Assembly (NCBI RefSeq): GCF_900176365.1
Contig: NZ_FWXY01000017.1
Location: 1-64,000 of the forward strand
Reading direction: 5' to 3'
Length of the DNA stretch: 64,000 bases
From: Desulfocicer vacuolatum DSM 3385
Lineage (GTDB): Bacteria > Desulfobacterota > Desulfobacteria > Desulfobacterales > Desulfobacteraceae
A model generated the notes under the pieces. It searched no databases. It saw only the letters and a program-made list of their open reading frames with translations, and was not told the origin of the DNA. Of this stretch, positions 35,627-44,396 are shown piece after piece (the first letter of the stretch is position 1; every line of letters begins with the position of its first letter). The translations under genes were made by a program, and so were the position numbers.

Positions 35627-36430
35627 TCATTGTATTTGAATCAAATTTTCCAGATCATGGATATCCATATCAGGATGGATACCGAATCGGGTCAGGGAAA
35701 AATCATATTTCACCGGATCATCCGGGCAGAGACGGGCAAATCCCTGTGTTATTTCCCGGACTGTTTTCATGTTGGCCTGTTTTCTTTTTGTAAAGCCTAA
35801 CATCCGCCCGGCGTTGTGCATGTGGGTGTCCAGGGGAATCATCAATCGGGATGCAGGTACACATGTCCACCCACCGGGGTCCACCGCATCCTTTCTCACC
35901 ATCCATCGCAAAAACAGACAGCTTCGTTTGCAGGCACTCCCCTTGGCCGGATCTGCCATAAGATGCCCGATATTGCGTTCTCCCTTAATCTGCCGGGTGA
36001 AAAATGACAATGCCGGAACAACAGAACTATCTTCCCCGGACTCTCCATGGGCAAAACAGGCCTCCAGGGAGCCATATCGGGTCACCACTTCCCGGATACC
36101 TGAAAGCAGATCAATCACATGGGCCCCGGTGGCAAATCGATATTTAAAAGATTCAAAGGATTTCACCATGGCATGATGATCCTCCAGGCACAGATATTCT
36201 CTGGGACTTTTACCCATGGGTGCCAGCACCTTTTCAACGGCCTTTAAAATCTGTGCCACCCGCCCATAGGCAAGGGACGAAGCAATGAGGGCAACAATTT
36301 CCCTGTCCCGAACATCCGAATATTGATAAAGAAACTGCAATGGATCCGGCTGTACAAGGCTCCGTTTATTGTATTTTTCAAAAACAAACTCAAGCTTTTT
36401 TTTCAATACAGAATCAATGGAATCCGGCAT
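35627..36430 (-). CDS. TIGR02757 family protein
   Basis: A protein of 267 residues. Recognisable segments are PLQFLYQYSDVRDREIVALI, ASSLAYGRVAQILKAVEKVL, KGSACKRSCLFLRWMVRKD, and a PLDTHMHNAGRMLGFTKRK block followed by DPVKYDFSLTRFGIHP. The helical layout and the late Lys/Asp positions recall HhH-GPD DNA glycosylase relatives, but no activity is established for the family. It is divergent from proC, and its 3' side is next to the B/A repeat. Confidence 0.85.
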   Translation of the reverse strand: MPDSIDSVLKKKLEFVFEKYNKRSLVQPDPLQFLYQYSDVRDREIVALIASSLAYGRVAQILKAVEKVLAPMGKSPREYLCLEDHHAMVKSFESFKYRFATGAHVIDLLSGIREVVTRYGSLEACFAHGESGEDSSVVPALSFFTRQIKGERNIGHLMADPAKGSACKRSCLFLRWMVRKDAVDPGGWTCVPASRLMIPLDTHMHNAGRMLGFTKRKQANMKTVREITQGFARLCPDDPVKYDFSLTRFGIHPDMDIHDLENLIQIQ

Positions 36431-36539
36431 AATTGATATCCCTTTCTTTATTTATCTTGACTTCAAACAAGGGCTGATTTTAATATGCCCGGTACCGGAA
36501 TAAAAACCACATTATCTTGAATAAAGGAAGAGAGCAAGT

Positions 36540-37391
36540 ATGCTGCAAGAAAAGAAAATTGGATTCATTGGAAGTGGAAATATGGGAGAAGCCTTGATCA
36601 GCGGACTTGTTCTGTCCAAGGCCACCCGTCCTGAAAATATCATCTGTTCTGATATCAGACAAGAACCCCTGGAAGAAATCAAAGGCAAATACGGCATTCG
36701 AACCACCACAGACAACATGGAAGTTGTGGAACAGTCAGAGATTATCATCTATGCCACAAAGCCACAGATCCTTGCATCGGTGCTCAAACAAACATCCCCC
36801 GGCCTGGACACCTCCAAACTTGTCATCTCCATTGCAGCAGGGGTGCCCCTTGCCGCCATTGCCGCAGGGCTTGGAAAGGAGCTTCGGCTCATCCGGGTCA
36901 TGCCCAATATCTGTGCCTTTGTAAAAGAAAGTGCCACAGCCATTGCTGCGGGTAAACACGTAATACCAGGAGACATTGAGCTTGCCAAAGCTGTTTTTGA
37001 TTCTGTGGGGATCAGTGTCTTTATCCAGGAAAACACCTTGATGGACGCGTTTACCGGACTCAGCGGCAGTGGACCTGCCTATATTTTCATGATCATTGAT
37101 GCCATGGCCGATGCCGGTGTTAAAATGGGATTATCCCGCAAGGACTCTTTACTGTTATCCACCCAAACGGTTTTAGGAGCTGCCAAACTTCTTATGGAAT
37201 CAGATGAACATCCCGGCCAGCTTAAAGACAGGGTAACCTCCCCCGGCGGCACTGCCATTGCCGGTATCCATACCCTGGAACAAGGGGGATTAAGGACCAC
37301 AATGATCAATGCCATTGAAGCTGCCACCAAACGTTCCCTTGAGCTGGGAAGCAACATGGTAAGGCAATTTGAAGAAAATGGATTAAATTAA
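36540..37391 (+). CDS. proC: Pyrroline-5-carboxylate reductase
   Basis: A protein of 283 residues with the N-terminal NAD(P) site IGFIGSGNMGEALISGL, RVMPNICAFVKESATAIAAG, the family signature LSGSGPAYIFMIIDAMADAG, and VTSPGGTAIAGIHTLEQGG near the C-terminus. It catalyses the last step of proline synthesis in the cytoplasm. It has its own short upstream region shared with the divergent TIGR02757 gene. Confidence 0.97.
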   Translation: MLQEKKIGFIGSGNMGEALISGLVLSKATRPENIICSDIRQEPLEEIKGKYGIRTTTDNMEVVEQSEIIIYATKPQILASVLKQTSPGLDTSKLVISIAAGVPLAAIAAGLGKELRLIRVMPNICAFVKESATAIAAGKHVIPGDIELAKAVFDSVGISVFIQENTLMDAFTGLSGSGPAYIFMIIDAMADAGVKMGLSRKDSLLLSTQTVLGAAKLLMESDEHPGQLKDRVTSPGGTAIAGIHTLEQGGLRTTMINAIEAATKRSLELGSNMVRQFEENGLN

Positions 37392-37422
37392 ATATCCTTT
37401 CAGAAATACTTTGCAATTTTTT

Positions 37423-37466
37423 ATGGCTGCCACGGGCAGCTTTACTATCTCACCCGTGGCAGCCAT
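37423..37466. terminator. Perfect 14-bp stem between convergent genes
   Basis: ATGGCTGCCACGGG pairs with CCCGTGGCAGCCAT across a 16-nt loop, 31 bp after proC. CCCGTGGCAG-ATATGA resembles the end of a B repeat, so a B-derived structure may serve as a terminator here. There is no long T-tract. Confidence 0.5.
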
Positions 37467-37506
37467 ATGATCAAAACAACTTAATTTAAGAGTTATTCAT
37501 GGGCCG

Positions 37507-37965
37507 TCAATCACCGGCCATGACATCCGGATGGGCCTCTGTCACCCTTTTTATGGCCCAGACAGCTCCCTTACGCAGGGGGGCATATTCCAGATAATTT
37601 CCCTCACTGTCCACATAGGAAAGCAAAAGATTACGATACTCCCAGGCAATTTTTTTATTCAATGCCATGATTTCACCCATGGCCTCGGGGGCACCCCAGC
37701 CGATGCCACCGGATTCATCATTGAGGCTCCACATGAGACGGCGCATAATAATGCGGGCCGATTCCGGCTTATCTTCATAAATTTGAAGCACCACACGCCC
37801 CATGGCAGTAATAGCCCGCCATTTTACGGCCTCGGTGGTATGTTGTATATAGGTAAACAAAGCATTCACCGATTTTCCCGGAGGCAACGATAGTATTCCT
37901 TCCAGGGATTGGGCCTCATCTTTCATGCAAAGCAACTCATACACCTTCTGTTTCAGTTGTCTCAT
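37507..37965 (-). CDS. HEAT-like helical protein (DVU0298 type)
   Basis: A protein of 152 residues, almost wholly helical, with repeats of hydrophobic helices such as SVNALFTYIQHTTEAVKWRA and ARIIMRRLMWSLNDESGG, then GWGAPEAMGEIMA and YAPLRKGAVWAIKRVTEAHP. The pattern fits a short HEAT-repeat protein found in sulfate reducers. No catalytic motif is seen. Its 5' end overlaps the ferredoxin gene by 29 bp, so the two are co-translated; binding to a redox protein is a reasonable guess. Confidence 0.65.
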   Translation of the reverse strand: MRQLKQKVYELLCMKDEAQSLEGILSLPPGKSVNALFTYIQHTTEAVKWRAITAMGRVVLQIYEDKPESARIIMRRLMWSLNDESGGIGWGAPEAMGEIMALNKKIAWEYRNLLLSYVDSEGNYLEYAPLRKGAVWAIKRVTEAHPDVMAGD

Positions 37966-38149
37966 CCCATGAGATACAATCTCCTCTGCAACTATTTATT
38001 GCGTCTATGATATCAGATTCAGATGCACCGGCAAGACACTCTGCCACTTCTATATATCCCGCACTGTTTTTAATGAACACTTCGGGACACAACGCCACAC
38101 AGATGTCACACAATGAGCATTCTCCCAGATCAATCACAGGTTTTTTCAT
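37937..38149 (-). CDS. [4Fe-4S] ferredoxin, small
   Basis: About 70 residues from ATG 38149, which has GGGGAGGAAA upstream. The cluster motif CSLCDICVALCPEVF provides C-x2-C-x2-C-x3-C-P. A C-terminal SCRGDCISW has further cysteines where monocluster ferredoxins place their last ligand. It would transfer single low-potential electrons in the cytoplasm. It overlaps the HEAT-like gene downstream. Confidence 0.88.
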   Translation of the reverse strand: MKKPVIDLGECSLCDICVALCPEVFIKNSAGYIEVAECLAGASESDIIDAINSCRGDCISWDETTETEGV

Positions 38150-38282
38150 ATTTTCCTCCCCAGACAACATGACAGTTCAGGGCAACGTCTACCAAAAGGC
38201 GCATTCCTACAAGTATAGGCAGGGTAAGACCGGCTTCACCCCAAGAGGTCTGTATTTTCAGACATTTTTAATTTCTCTACGC

Positions 38283-38330
38283 AAAAAGGACGCTGAACTC
38301 AAACAATAAAAGACAGCGCCCTTTTCTTAT
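38283..38330. terminator. Bidirectional terminator
   Basis: AAAAAGGACGCTG pairs with CAGCGCCCTTTTCTT. T-tracts exist on both strands. It lies between the reverse rubrerythrin 3' end and the ferredoxin promoter region. Confidence 0.6.
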
Positions 38331-38508
38331 TCATAACCTGTTGTAAACCACCCCATGGATCACTTAAGAACAATCATTGAAACAGGAGTTATCATTGAAT
38401 CCATGGCCTTGGGCTCTCATTTTTCATACGACATCTATTTTTATTTTAAGTACGCATATTTTAACAAAAAATTCACAGAACCCGCGACGGAGGAATTTCC
38501 AAACATGA

Positions 38509-39057
38509 TTATGATTTAAAATGACGCTTCAAAAGTCCCTGAAAGGCCATGCCGTGACGTGCTTCATCCTTGCACATTTCATGGACAGTGTCATGGATGG
38601 CATCCAGGCCCAGCTCTTTTGCCCGGGTGGCAATGGCTTTTTTCCCCTTGCAGGCACCATTTTCAGCGGCAACCCTTGCAATGAGATTTTCTTTTGTATC
38701 GCCCACCAGAACTTCACCCAGAAGCTCTGCAAATTTAGCGGCATGTTCTGCCTCTTCCCATGCAATTCTTTTATAAGCTTCGGCAACTTCAGGATAACCT
38801 TCCCGATCTGCCTGGCGGCTCATGGCAATATACATACCGACTTCGGTGCATTCACCGGCAAAATTTTCCCGGAGCCCCTGGAGAATCTCTTCATCCACAC
38901 CCTTGGCAACACCCACCACATGGCCATCGGCCCACTCAAAATCACCGCCTTCCATGACGCTGAATTTTGCCTGGGGAGCACCACACTGGGGACATTTTTC
39001 CGGAGCATTTTCACCTTCATGAACATAACCGCATACTGCACAACTGTACTTTGCCAT
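38509..39057 (-). CDS. Reverse rubrerythrin
   Basis: A protein of 182 residues. The rubredoxin-like domain is at the N-terminus ([19 protein letters not shown], then PQCG), the reverse of classical rubrerythrin. A diiron four-helix bundle follows, with ligands in [23 protein letters not shown] and [10 protein letters not shown]. Such proteins reduce hydrogen peroxide, and sometimes oxygen, with electrons from NADH-linked carriers. The gene is three bases after the small gene at 39061, forming a two-gene unit. Confidence 0.93.
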   Translation of the reverse strand: MAKYSCAVCGYVHEGENAPEKCPQCGAPQAKFSVMEGGDFEWADGHVVGVAKGVDEEILQGLRENFAGECTEVGMYIAMSRQADREGYPEVAEAYKRIAWEEAEHAAKFAELLGEVLVGDTKENLIARVAAENGACKGKKAIATRAKELGLDAIHDTVHEMCKDEARHGMAFQGLLKRHFKS

Positions 39058-39060
39058 TTT

Positions 39061-39315
39061 TTATAATTCCTTTACTGTATTGTTGGTGTTAGTCTCTTCT
39101 TTGACTGGCTTTTTCCACCAGCCCTTACTTATATGGGCCTGCTTTTCCCGAGATGCCAAGCGTTTGAGCTTATATCCCGCATCAAGAAGTGTGCCGTAAA
39201 GGACACCACAACTGCTGTCTTCCCTTTCTTCATCGCCCTGATGTGCCAGCAGAATCATCTTTTCTGCCAGATCCAGGGTTTTCTGAATATTTTGATCACA
39301 TTTCTTTTTCAGCAT
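39061..39315 (-). CDS. Small protein upstream of reverse rubrerythrin, unknown
   Basis: A protein of 84 residues, helical and charged: KKKCDQNIQKTLDLAEKMIL, AHQGDEEREDSSCGVLYGTL, then LDAGYKLKRLASREKQAH. It has two cysteines and a GVLYGTLLDAGYK block typical of a short helical bundle. It lies directly upstream of the reverse rubrerythrin with a 3-bp gap, so it is probably an accessory of that peroxidase. I recognise no family. Confidence 0.65.
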   Translation of the reverse strand: MLKKKCDQNIQKTLDLAEKMILLAHQGDEEREDSSCGVLYGTLLDAGYKLKRLASREKQAHISKGWWKKPVKEETNTNNTVKEL

Positions 39316-39436
39316 TGGAAAGAAGCTCTCCCATAATAATTTATCTCAAAAGTTCTGAAACCCTTACTATGCAGTATCCATACCAAAAATCAAAACAATT
39401 TTACATTTCTCCTATGTTTTTCATATAAATTCCAGC

Positions 39437-39800
39437 CAACGCCTTGCAATAATTAGAGTTTCAAATTTCGTTGTGGGCAGGTCAATTTCCAATATGATCT
39501 ACCCGTGGCAGTTTATATGAAAAGGGAAACGCCAACCACCCTCAGCAGAGCCGCCGCCCCGATGGGCAATAGGAACCGGACAATTGAGCTGTCTACAGTT
39601 CCGGTCCGGGCCCATTGCCCATCGGGGCGGCGGCGGTATAATACCATTTGGCTCCGCGTCTACGACCCTATATTCGTTGTGTCCGACAGGACATGCCCGT
39701 TTATATGAAATACGCCCCTAATCTGTAAGGTATTTCATATAAAATGGGCATGTCCTGGTGAACACAACGCGCATAGAAATTGGTATTATGCCCTTTCAAA
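39437..39800. repeat. Composite B'-A-B/A repeat cluster
   Basis: A diverged B unit (B': GTTGTGGGCAGGTCAA, then TATGATCTACCCGTGG) ends in TATATGAAA at 39514. An A unit follows with the hairpin 39550-39634 (GCCGCCGCCCCGATGGGC paired with GCCCATCGGGGCGGCGGC). After TATATGAAA at 39702 come a B start fragment and an inverted piece of the A tail (GGGCATGTCCTGGTGAACAC). The rest of 39316-40104 has no gene I can support. Confidence 0.8.
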
Positions 39801-40104
39801 TCTTCACAATACCCATCAGAAAACCATTCTTCTCCAATGGAGACAGACAAATGAGACACCCCTGCCCCATTGAGACAGTTATGGTGACACAATCAAAGCG
39901 GATGTAACCCGTGACAAAGCCCCTGGAACAGATTTAAGCCCTTTAAAAAAATGGCACAGCATTTGCTTATTAGTCTAAAAAAATAAACCGGGTCACTTGA
40001 TGATCTCGCTTTTACTTGATACATGTTTAAAAGACAAACAAATAAAAACGAACGCATCAAATACCCTAAAAAAATCAAACTGATCACAATTAATAGGGAC
40101 AAAA

Positions 40105-40284
40105 ATGGAAGCCAAAATTATTGAAACAATGAAAAATGCAGGCAAACCCCTTCGCCCCGGAGAAATTGCAAAAACTCTGGATATGGACAGTAAGGAAGTT
40201 TCAAAAATTATCGGAAAACTGAAAAAAACCGGTGATGTGATTTCCCCCAAAAGATGCTATTATTCTCTTCCAGAACAGTCATAA
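40105..40284 (+). CDS. Winged-helix DNA-binding mini-protein
   Basis: A protein of 59 residues from ATG 40105 to TAA 40282-40284. It reads MEAKIIETMKNAGKPLRPGE, then IAKTLDMDSKEVSKIIGKLK and KTGDVISPKRCYYSL. This is a compact winged helix: helix 1, a turn (KPLRPGEIAKTLD), a recognition helix (SKEVSKIIGKLKKTG) and a wing ending in tyrosines. It lies 64 bp upstream of cydA on the same strand and could regulate cyd or be co-transcribed with it. Confidence 0.75.
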   Translation: MEAKIIETMKNAGKPLRPGEIAKTLDMDSKEVSKIIGKLKKTGDVISPKRCYYSLPEQS

Positions 40285-40348
40285 TCGTTATATATATGTA
40301 AACTGAAACAATATCGGCATTTAGTTTTTAACCATTTGGGAGGATATT

Positions 40349-41659
40349 ATGGATCCTGTTTTACTTTCCCGGCTGCAGTTTGCCGCTGCAACCATGTTTC
40401 ACTTTCTTTTTGTACCCTTAACATTGGGGCTTTCCATTATCATCGCTTACATGGAAACTCAATACGCCACAACCGGTGACAAGGTTTATCTCAAAATGAC
40501 AAAGTTCTGGGGAAAACTTTTTCTCATCAACTTTGCCGTGGGTGTTGTCACCGGCATCACATTGGAATTCCAATTTGGCACCAACTGGTCCCGATATTCT
40601 GAATTTGTCGGGGACGTTTTCGGCTCCCTGCTTGCCATAGAAGCTTCTGTGGCTTTCTTTCTGGAATCCACCTTCATCGGTATCTGGGTGTTTGGATGGA
40701 AAAAAATGTCTGCCAAGGCCCATGCAGGTGTCATGTGGCTGGTGGCCATCGGTGGAAACATCTCTGCTGTGTGGATACTAACTGCCAATGGTTTCATGCA
40801 GCATCCTGTGGGATACACCATTCGCAACGGACGAGCGGAAATGACTGATTTTTTTGCACTGCTGTTTAATAAATTCAGTCTTCTTGAAATCGCCCACACA
40901 CTGCCCTCCGCTCTTTTACTGGGTGCTTTTTTTGTCATGGGCATCAGTGCTTATCACCTGTTAAAAAAACAACACATTGATTTTTTCACCCGGTCATTTA
41001 AAATTGCCCTGGTGTTTGGACTTTTTGCTTCCTTTGGTGTGGGAATGACCGGAGATCTCCACGGTACCCATGTGGCAGAGGTGCAACCGGCTAAACTGGC
41101 GGCCATGGAAGCCCACTGGGAAACCCAGAGCAGTGCCCCCATTGTTCTTTTTGCCATTCCCGACGAAGAAAACGGTAAAAACCTTGTGGAATTCGGCTCC
41201 ATTCCCGGTATTTTAAGTTTTCTGGGATATCATGATTTCAACGCCGTGGTTAAAGGTATCAATGATTTTCCCGAAGATGAAAGACCCCCGGTGTGGATCA
41301 CCTTTGCCGCTTTCCGATTCATGGTCCTTCTGGGAACTATTTTCATACTCCAGATGCTCTATGGCTGGACAAGAAGAAACAAACTCCTGGAATCACCGAA
41401 ATTCCTCACCATGATGCTCTACTCTATCCCCCTTCCCTACATTGGTATCCAGGCAGGCTGGGTCCTGGCGGAAGTGGGTCGCCAACCCTGGATCGTTTAT
41501 GGTTTGATGAAAACCTCGGATGCCGCCTCCCCTGTCATGGGATATCAAGTCATGATCTCTCTGATTGGTTTTCTGGTTGTATACGGCCTGCTGGGCGGCG
41601 TGGGATTTTATCTCATCGGTAAACACGCAAAAAAAGGTCCCGTCTATGAAAAGGCGTAA
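40349..41659 (+). CDS. cydA: Cytochrome bd quinol oxidase subunit I
   Basis: A protein of 436 residues, about nine membrane helices. The start MDPVLLSRLQFAAATMFHFL contains the high-spin heme histidine region. FLESTFIGIWVFGWKKMS, a short Q-loop and GWVLAEVGRQPWIVYGLM (the GRQPW motif) follow. With CydB it reduces oxygen to water with quinol electrons, probably for oxygen removal in an anaerobe. The Q-loop is short compared with the long form of E. coli. It is followed by cydB 97 bp later. Confidence 0.96.
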   Translation: MDPVLLSRLQFAAATMFHFLFVPLTLGLSIIIAYMETQYATTGDKVYLKMTKFWGKLFLINFAVGVVTGITLEFQFGTNWSRYSEFVGDVFGSLLAIEASVAFFLESTFIGIWVFGWKKMSAKAHAGVMWLVAIGGNISAVWILTANGFMQHPVGYTIRNGRAEMTDFFALLFNKFSLLEIAHTLPSALLLGAFFVMGISAYHLLKKQHIDFFTRSFKIALVFGLFASFGVGMTGDLHGTHVAEVQPAKLAAMEAHWETQSSAPIVLFAIPDEENGKNLVEFGSIPGILSFLGYHDFNAVVKGINDFPEDERPPVWITFAAFRFMVLLGTIFILQMLYGWTRRNKLLESPKFLTMMLYSIPLPYIGIQAGWVLAEVGRQPWIVYGLMKTSDAASPVMGYQVMISLIGFLVVYGLLGGVGFYLIGKHAKKGPVYEKA

Positions 41660-41756
41660 TTTTCCAATTAGTTAAGCAAACAAATTGCCGGTAACCATTC
41701 ACTAATACCATCCATCCGGCAACCCGCTTTTTGATTAAAAAACAGGAGATAGAGTT

Positions 41757-42773
41757 ATGGTTTTGGAAACAATATGGTTTTTCATTTGGGGCCTTTTGTG
41801 GGCAGTTTTTTTCATGACAGACGGATTTGATTTCGGCGTGGGCACTCTTTATCCCTTTCTGGGTAAAACAGAAGAAGACAAACGGGCCATGATTAATTCC
41901 ATCGGCCCTTTCTGGGATGGCAATGAAGTGTGGCTCATCACCGCTGGCGGTGTTACTTTTGCTGCATTCCCCAAGGTTTATGCAGTGATGTTTTCCACCC
42001 TTTATACCCCGCTGCTGCTCATTTTATTTGCATTGATTTTAAGGGGGGTTGCCTTTGAATTCCGGGGACAGATTGAACATCCCGTGTGGAAAAAAATCTG
42101 GGATACGTGCATTTTTGTGGGCAGCTTTGCACCGGCCCTGCTCTTTGGAGTGGCCTTTGCCAATATTTTCCGGGGCATTCCCTTTGACGGCCAGGGGCTG
42201 TACCATGGCAATATTCTTAAGCTTTTAAATCCCTATGGGTTGTTGGGCGGCATTCTTTTTCTGTTGCTGTTTATCCTCCACGGTGCCAACTGGCTGGCCC
42301 TTAAAACCGATGGAAGGGTGAAAGTGGAAGCTGCAAAAATTGCCGGAAAAATATGGCTGGCCCTGGTGCCTGTGGCGGTTATATTTCTCATCGCCAGCAA
42401 ATTTGCCACATCCCTTTATGACAATTACCTGGAAATGCCCCAGTTCTTCCTGGTGATCATCCTGAGCGTGGCAGCATTAATTTCCGTGAGGTTTTTTCTC
42501 TTTGTGGGAGATTATTTCAAAGCATGGTGTGCATCTGCGGTGACCATTGTCAGCTGTACTTTTTTTGGTGTCATCGGTCTTTTCCCGGCGCTTTTTCCTT
42601 CGCTGCTCAATCCGGAATTCAGCCTGACAGCCTTTAATGCATCATCAAGCCCGCTGACCCTGAAAATAATGCTCTTTGTTGTGGTGGTATTTATCCCCAT
42701 TGTCATTGCATACCAGATCTGGGCATACAAGCTTTTCAAAGGTGTAATGCCCAAAGATGAAATGGAGTATTAA
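41757..42773 (+). CDS. cydB: Cytochrome bd quinol oxidase subunit II
   Basis: A protein of 338 residues with the family start [20 protein letters not shown] then [12 protein letters not shown], and the block [20 protein letters not shown]. Eight to nine membrane helices. It is the partner subunit of CydA. ATG 41757 has AGGAGATAG upstream. The small two-helix membrane gene follows 14 bp later, so it belongs to the operon. Confidence 0.96.
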   Translation: MVLETIWFFIWGLLWAVFFMTDGFDFGVGTLYPFLGKTEEDKRAMINSIGPFWDGNEVWLITAGGVTFAAFPKVYAVMFSTLYTPLLLILFALILRGVAFEFRGQIEHPVWKKIWDTCIFVGSFAPALLFGVAFANIFRGIPFDGQGLYHGNILKLLNPYGLLGGILFLLLFILHGANWLALKTDGRVKVEAAKIAGKIWLALVPVAVIFLIASKFATSLYDNYLEMPQFFLVIILSVAALISVRFFLFVGDYFKAWCASAVTIVSCTFFGVIGLFPALFPSLLNPEFSLTAFNASSSPLTLKIMLFVVVVFIPIVIAYQIWAYKLFKGVMPKDEMEY

Positions 42774-42787
42774 AAAACAGAGGCGTT

Positions 42788-42988
42788 ATGAATATTGACA
42801 AAACCGTTTTTGCCGTGGCCGGTGCCATGATTCTTTTAACTGTATGCATGGCTGTTTTTCACACAATTTATTGGCTGTGGTTTACAGCCTTTATCGGGGC
42901 CAATCTTTTCCAGGCAGGTTTCACCGGGTTCTGTCCATTGGTATTGATCCTGAAAAGGCTTGGGCTTCCACCGGGAAAAGCTTTTTAA
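42788..42988 (+). CDS. DUF2892-like two-helix membrane protein
   Basis: A protein of 66 residues. It starts [19 protein letters not shown], then two membrane helices with a W-rich turn ([20 protein letters not shown]) and [14 protein letters not shown]. This is the YgaP-type membrane module seen with rhodaneses and stress genes. Here it is third in the cyd operon; its role is unknown, perhaps assembly or sulfide-related. Confidence 0.8.
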   Translation: MNIDKTVFAVAGAMILLTVCMAVFHTIYWLWFTAFIGANLFQAGFTGFCPLVLILKRLGLPPGKAF

Positions 42989-43082
42989 AAGACAATAAAC
43001 GCGATGTGACATCCAACGCCTTTGAAATTAACCCCGGGCATGGTATCATGCCCTTTGTAAACATGACTGATCCGTAACCTTA

Positions 43083-43316
43083 TATTGTGTTGTGGGGCAG
43101 AGCTGGCTCAGAATACGGTCTGCCCGTGGCAGTTTATATGAAATACTCCGTGAATCAGGGGTGTATTTCAATCTTTGTTGTGGGTGGAACCGGATCAGAA
43201 TACGGTCCGCCCGTGGCGGTTATATGAAATACTCCTCAAATCAAAGGCGTATTTCAAACTTTGTTATGGGCAGAACCAACCGGATCAAAACAAGGTCTGC
43301 CCATGGCAGTTATTTA
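43083..43316 (+). repeat. Three tandem B repeats
   Basis: Units of about 86 bp are separated by TATATGAAA at 43135 and 43221. Each unit has a TGAAATAC/GTATTTCA pair and a GGGCAGA-CCG/CGG-TCTGCCC stem (or its GGGTGGA/TCCGCCC variant). They occupy the gap between the cyd operon and rubredoxin. Confidence 0.85.
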
Positions 43317-43358
43317 AAACAAAACCATGTAAATCAACCCTAAAAAGGAGAGTGACTG

Positions 43359-43517
43359 ATGGACAAGTATGTATGCGATCTTTGCGGTTATGTGTATGAC
43401 CCTGCAGAAGGTGATGCTGACAACGGTATTGATGCCGGCACAAGTTTTGAGGATCTTCCTGAGGATTGGGCATGTCCCATCTGTGGTGCAGGAAAAGAAG
43501 ATTTTTCCAAAGAGTAA
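43359..43517 (+). CDS. Rubredoxin
   Basis: A protein of 52 residues, ATG 43359 to TAA 43515-43517, with AAAAGGAG upstream. It shows the full rubredoxin pattern: [16 protein letters not shown], an acidic middle, [14 protein letters not shown]. The two C-x2-C-G pairs bind one iron. It is a one-electron carrier that can feed rubrerythrins, superoxide reductase or oxidases, consistent with the oxygen-defence genes on either side. A strong terminator follows. Confidence 0.96.
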   Translation: MDKYVCDLCGYVYDPAEGDADNGIDAGTSFEDLPEDWACPICGAGKEDFSKE

Positions 43518-43531
43518 CAGCATAACCAAAT

Positions 43532-43575
43532 AAAAAAAGGTATGACAGGAACTTCTCTGTCATACCTTTTTTATT
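43532..43575. terminator. Rubredoxin terminator
   Basis: AAAAAAAGGTATGACAG pairs with CTGTCATACCTTTTTT across an 8-nt loop. It is perfect and works on both strands. Confidence 0.9.
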
Positions 43576-43641
43576 TGTGGTCAAAAACGATTTTAACTGC
43601 CTGGGCATTTAATAATTCAATGGGAGGCCATGTTTAAAATT

Positions 43642-43995
43642 TCAATTGCCAAGCTCTTTCTGGAGCCAGGCTTTAATCTCTCCTTCCACAGCAAAAACCC
43701 CTTTATGCATCCCTGATGATTCCATGAACTTTTTCTCCAGACGCTCGGGAAGTCTCAGCGTTATGAGTTCTTCAGAGTCAAACCCCCTGCGTCGCACCAG
43801 GCTCACCAAAGGAGGATTTTTCCAGGTATTTATCACAAAATAAACGGTTTCATTGTTGGCGTCCCTGGAGTTGTAGTAGGAAAGATCCCGTAGAGGACCC
43901 CATTCCAAATGTAGGGCAACAGCCTCTTCCGGTGTCATTTCCCAGTCAACTGCATTCACGATATTCAAGTCTTTTTTTATATCTTCAAGTCTCAT
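43642..43995 (-). CDS. DVU0772-like conserved protein
   Basis: A protein of 117 residues starting MRLEDIKKDLNIVNAVDWEM. The segment WEMTPEEAVALHLEWGPLRD, then ETVYFVINTWKNPPLVSLVR, is shared with small proteins annotated as DVU0772 family in sulfate reducers, as I recall; a search is needed. No signal peptide or cysteine motif is present. The family has no known function. It is a single gene, convergent with rubredoxin across the bidirectional terminator. Confidence 0.65.
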   Translation of the reverse strand: MRLEDIKKDLNIVNAVDWEMTPEEAVALHLEWGPLRDLSYYNSRDANNETVYFVINTWKNPPLVSLVRRRGFDSEELITLRLPERLEKKFMESSGMHKGVFAVEGEIKAWLQKELGN

Positions 43996-44141
43996 AAATC
44001 ATACCTCCACGCATCTAATTTTCATCCTTAGGCCATATTTGAGGATGGTAAGCCTTAGTTAAAGAAGATATAAAGCAACTTACATGCCACACCGGGGAGA
44101 GGGGCTTATAAGCCTGTATTGAAACCGATGTTGAGATTTTT

Positions 44142-44235
44142 TATATGAAATACTCCGCAAATTCGGGGCGTATTTCAAGCTTCGTTGTGGGCAGATCCGG
44201 ATCAGAATAAGGTCTGCCCGTGGCAGTTATATGAA
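44142..44235 (+). repeat. B repeat, complete unit
   Basis: It runs from TATATGAAATACTCCGC at 44142 to TATATGAA at 44228, an exact 86-bp period. It lies upstream of a short gap before the C/B chimera at 44336. No gene is seen in 43996-44391. Confidence 0.82.
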
Positions 44236-44335
44236 TCACACGAAAAAAGAGACAATGATGTATTAAAAATAAGATACACTGTTGTATCAAAAAAACCGAA
44301 CCCCAAACATTCCAGGACGATTTTTTTATTAGAAA

Positions 44336-44396
44336 CTCAACTTTCGGGCTTCATTTCAAAGCCGGGTCAGAATACGGTTCGCCCGTGGCGGTCATT
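44336..44396. repeat. Chimera: left end of C joined to right end of B
   Basis: CTCAACTTTCGG and TTCATTTCAAAGCC are from MITE C. The sequence then becomes GGGTCAGAATACGGTTCGCC and CGTGGCGGTCAT from B. The B end touches the stop codon of the DHH gene. Confidence 0.75.

Noticed and set aside
43083-43316. CRISPR array
   Set aside because: The units are long structured repeats of about 86 bp with no unique spacers between short direct repeats, and no cas gene is present.
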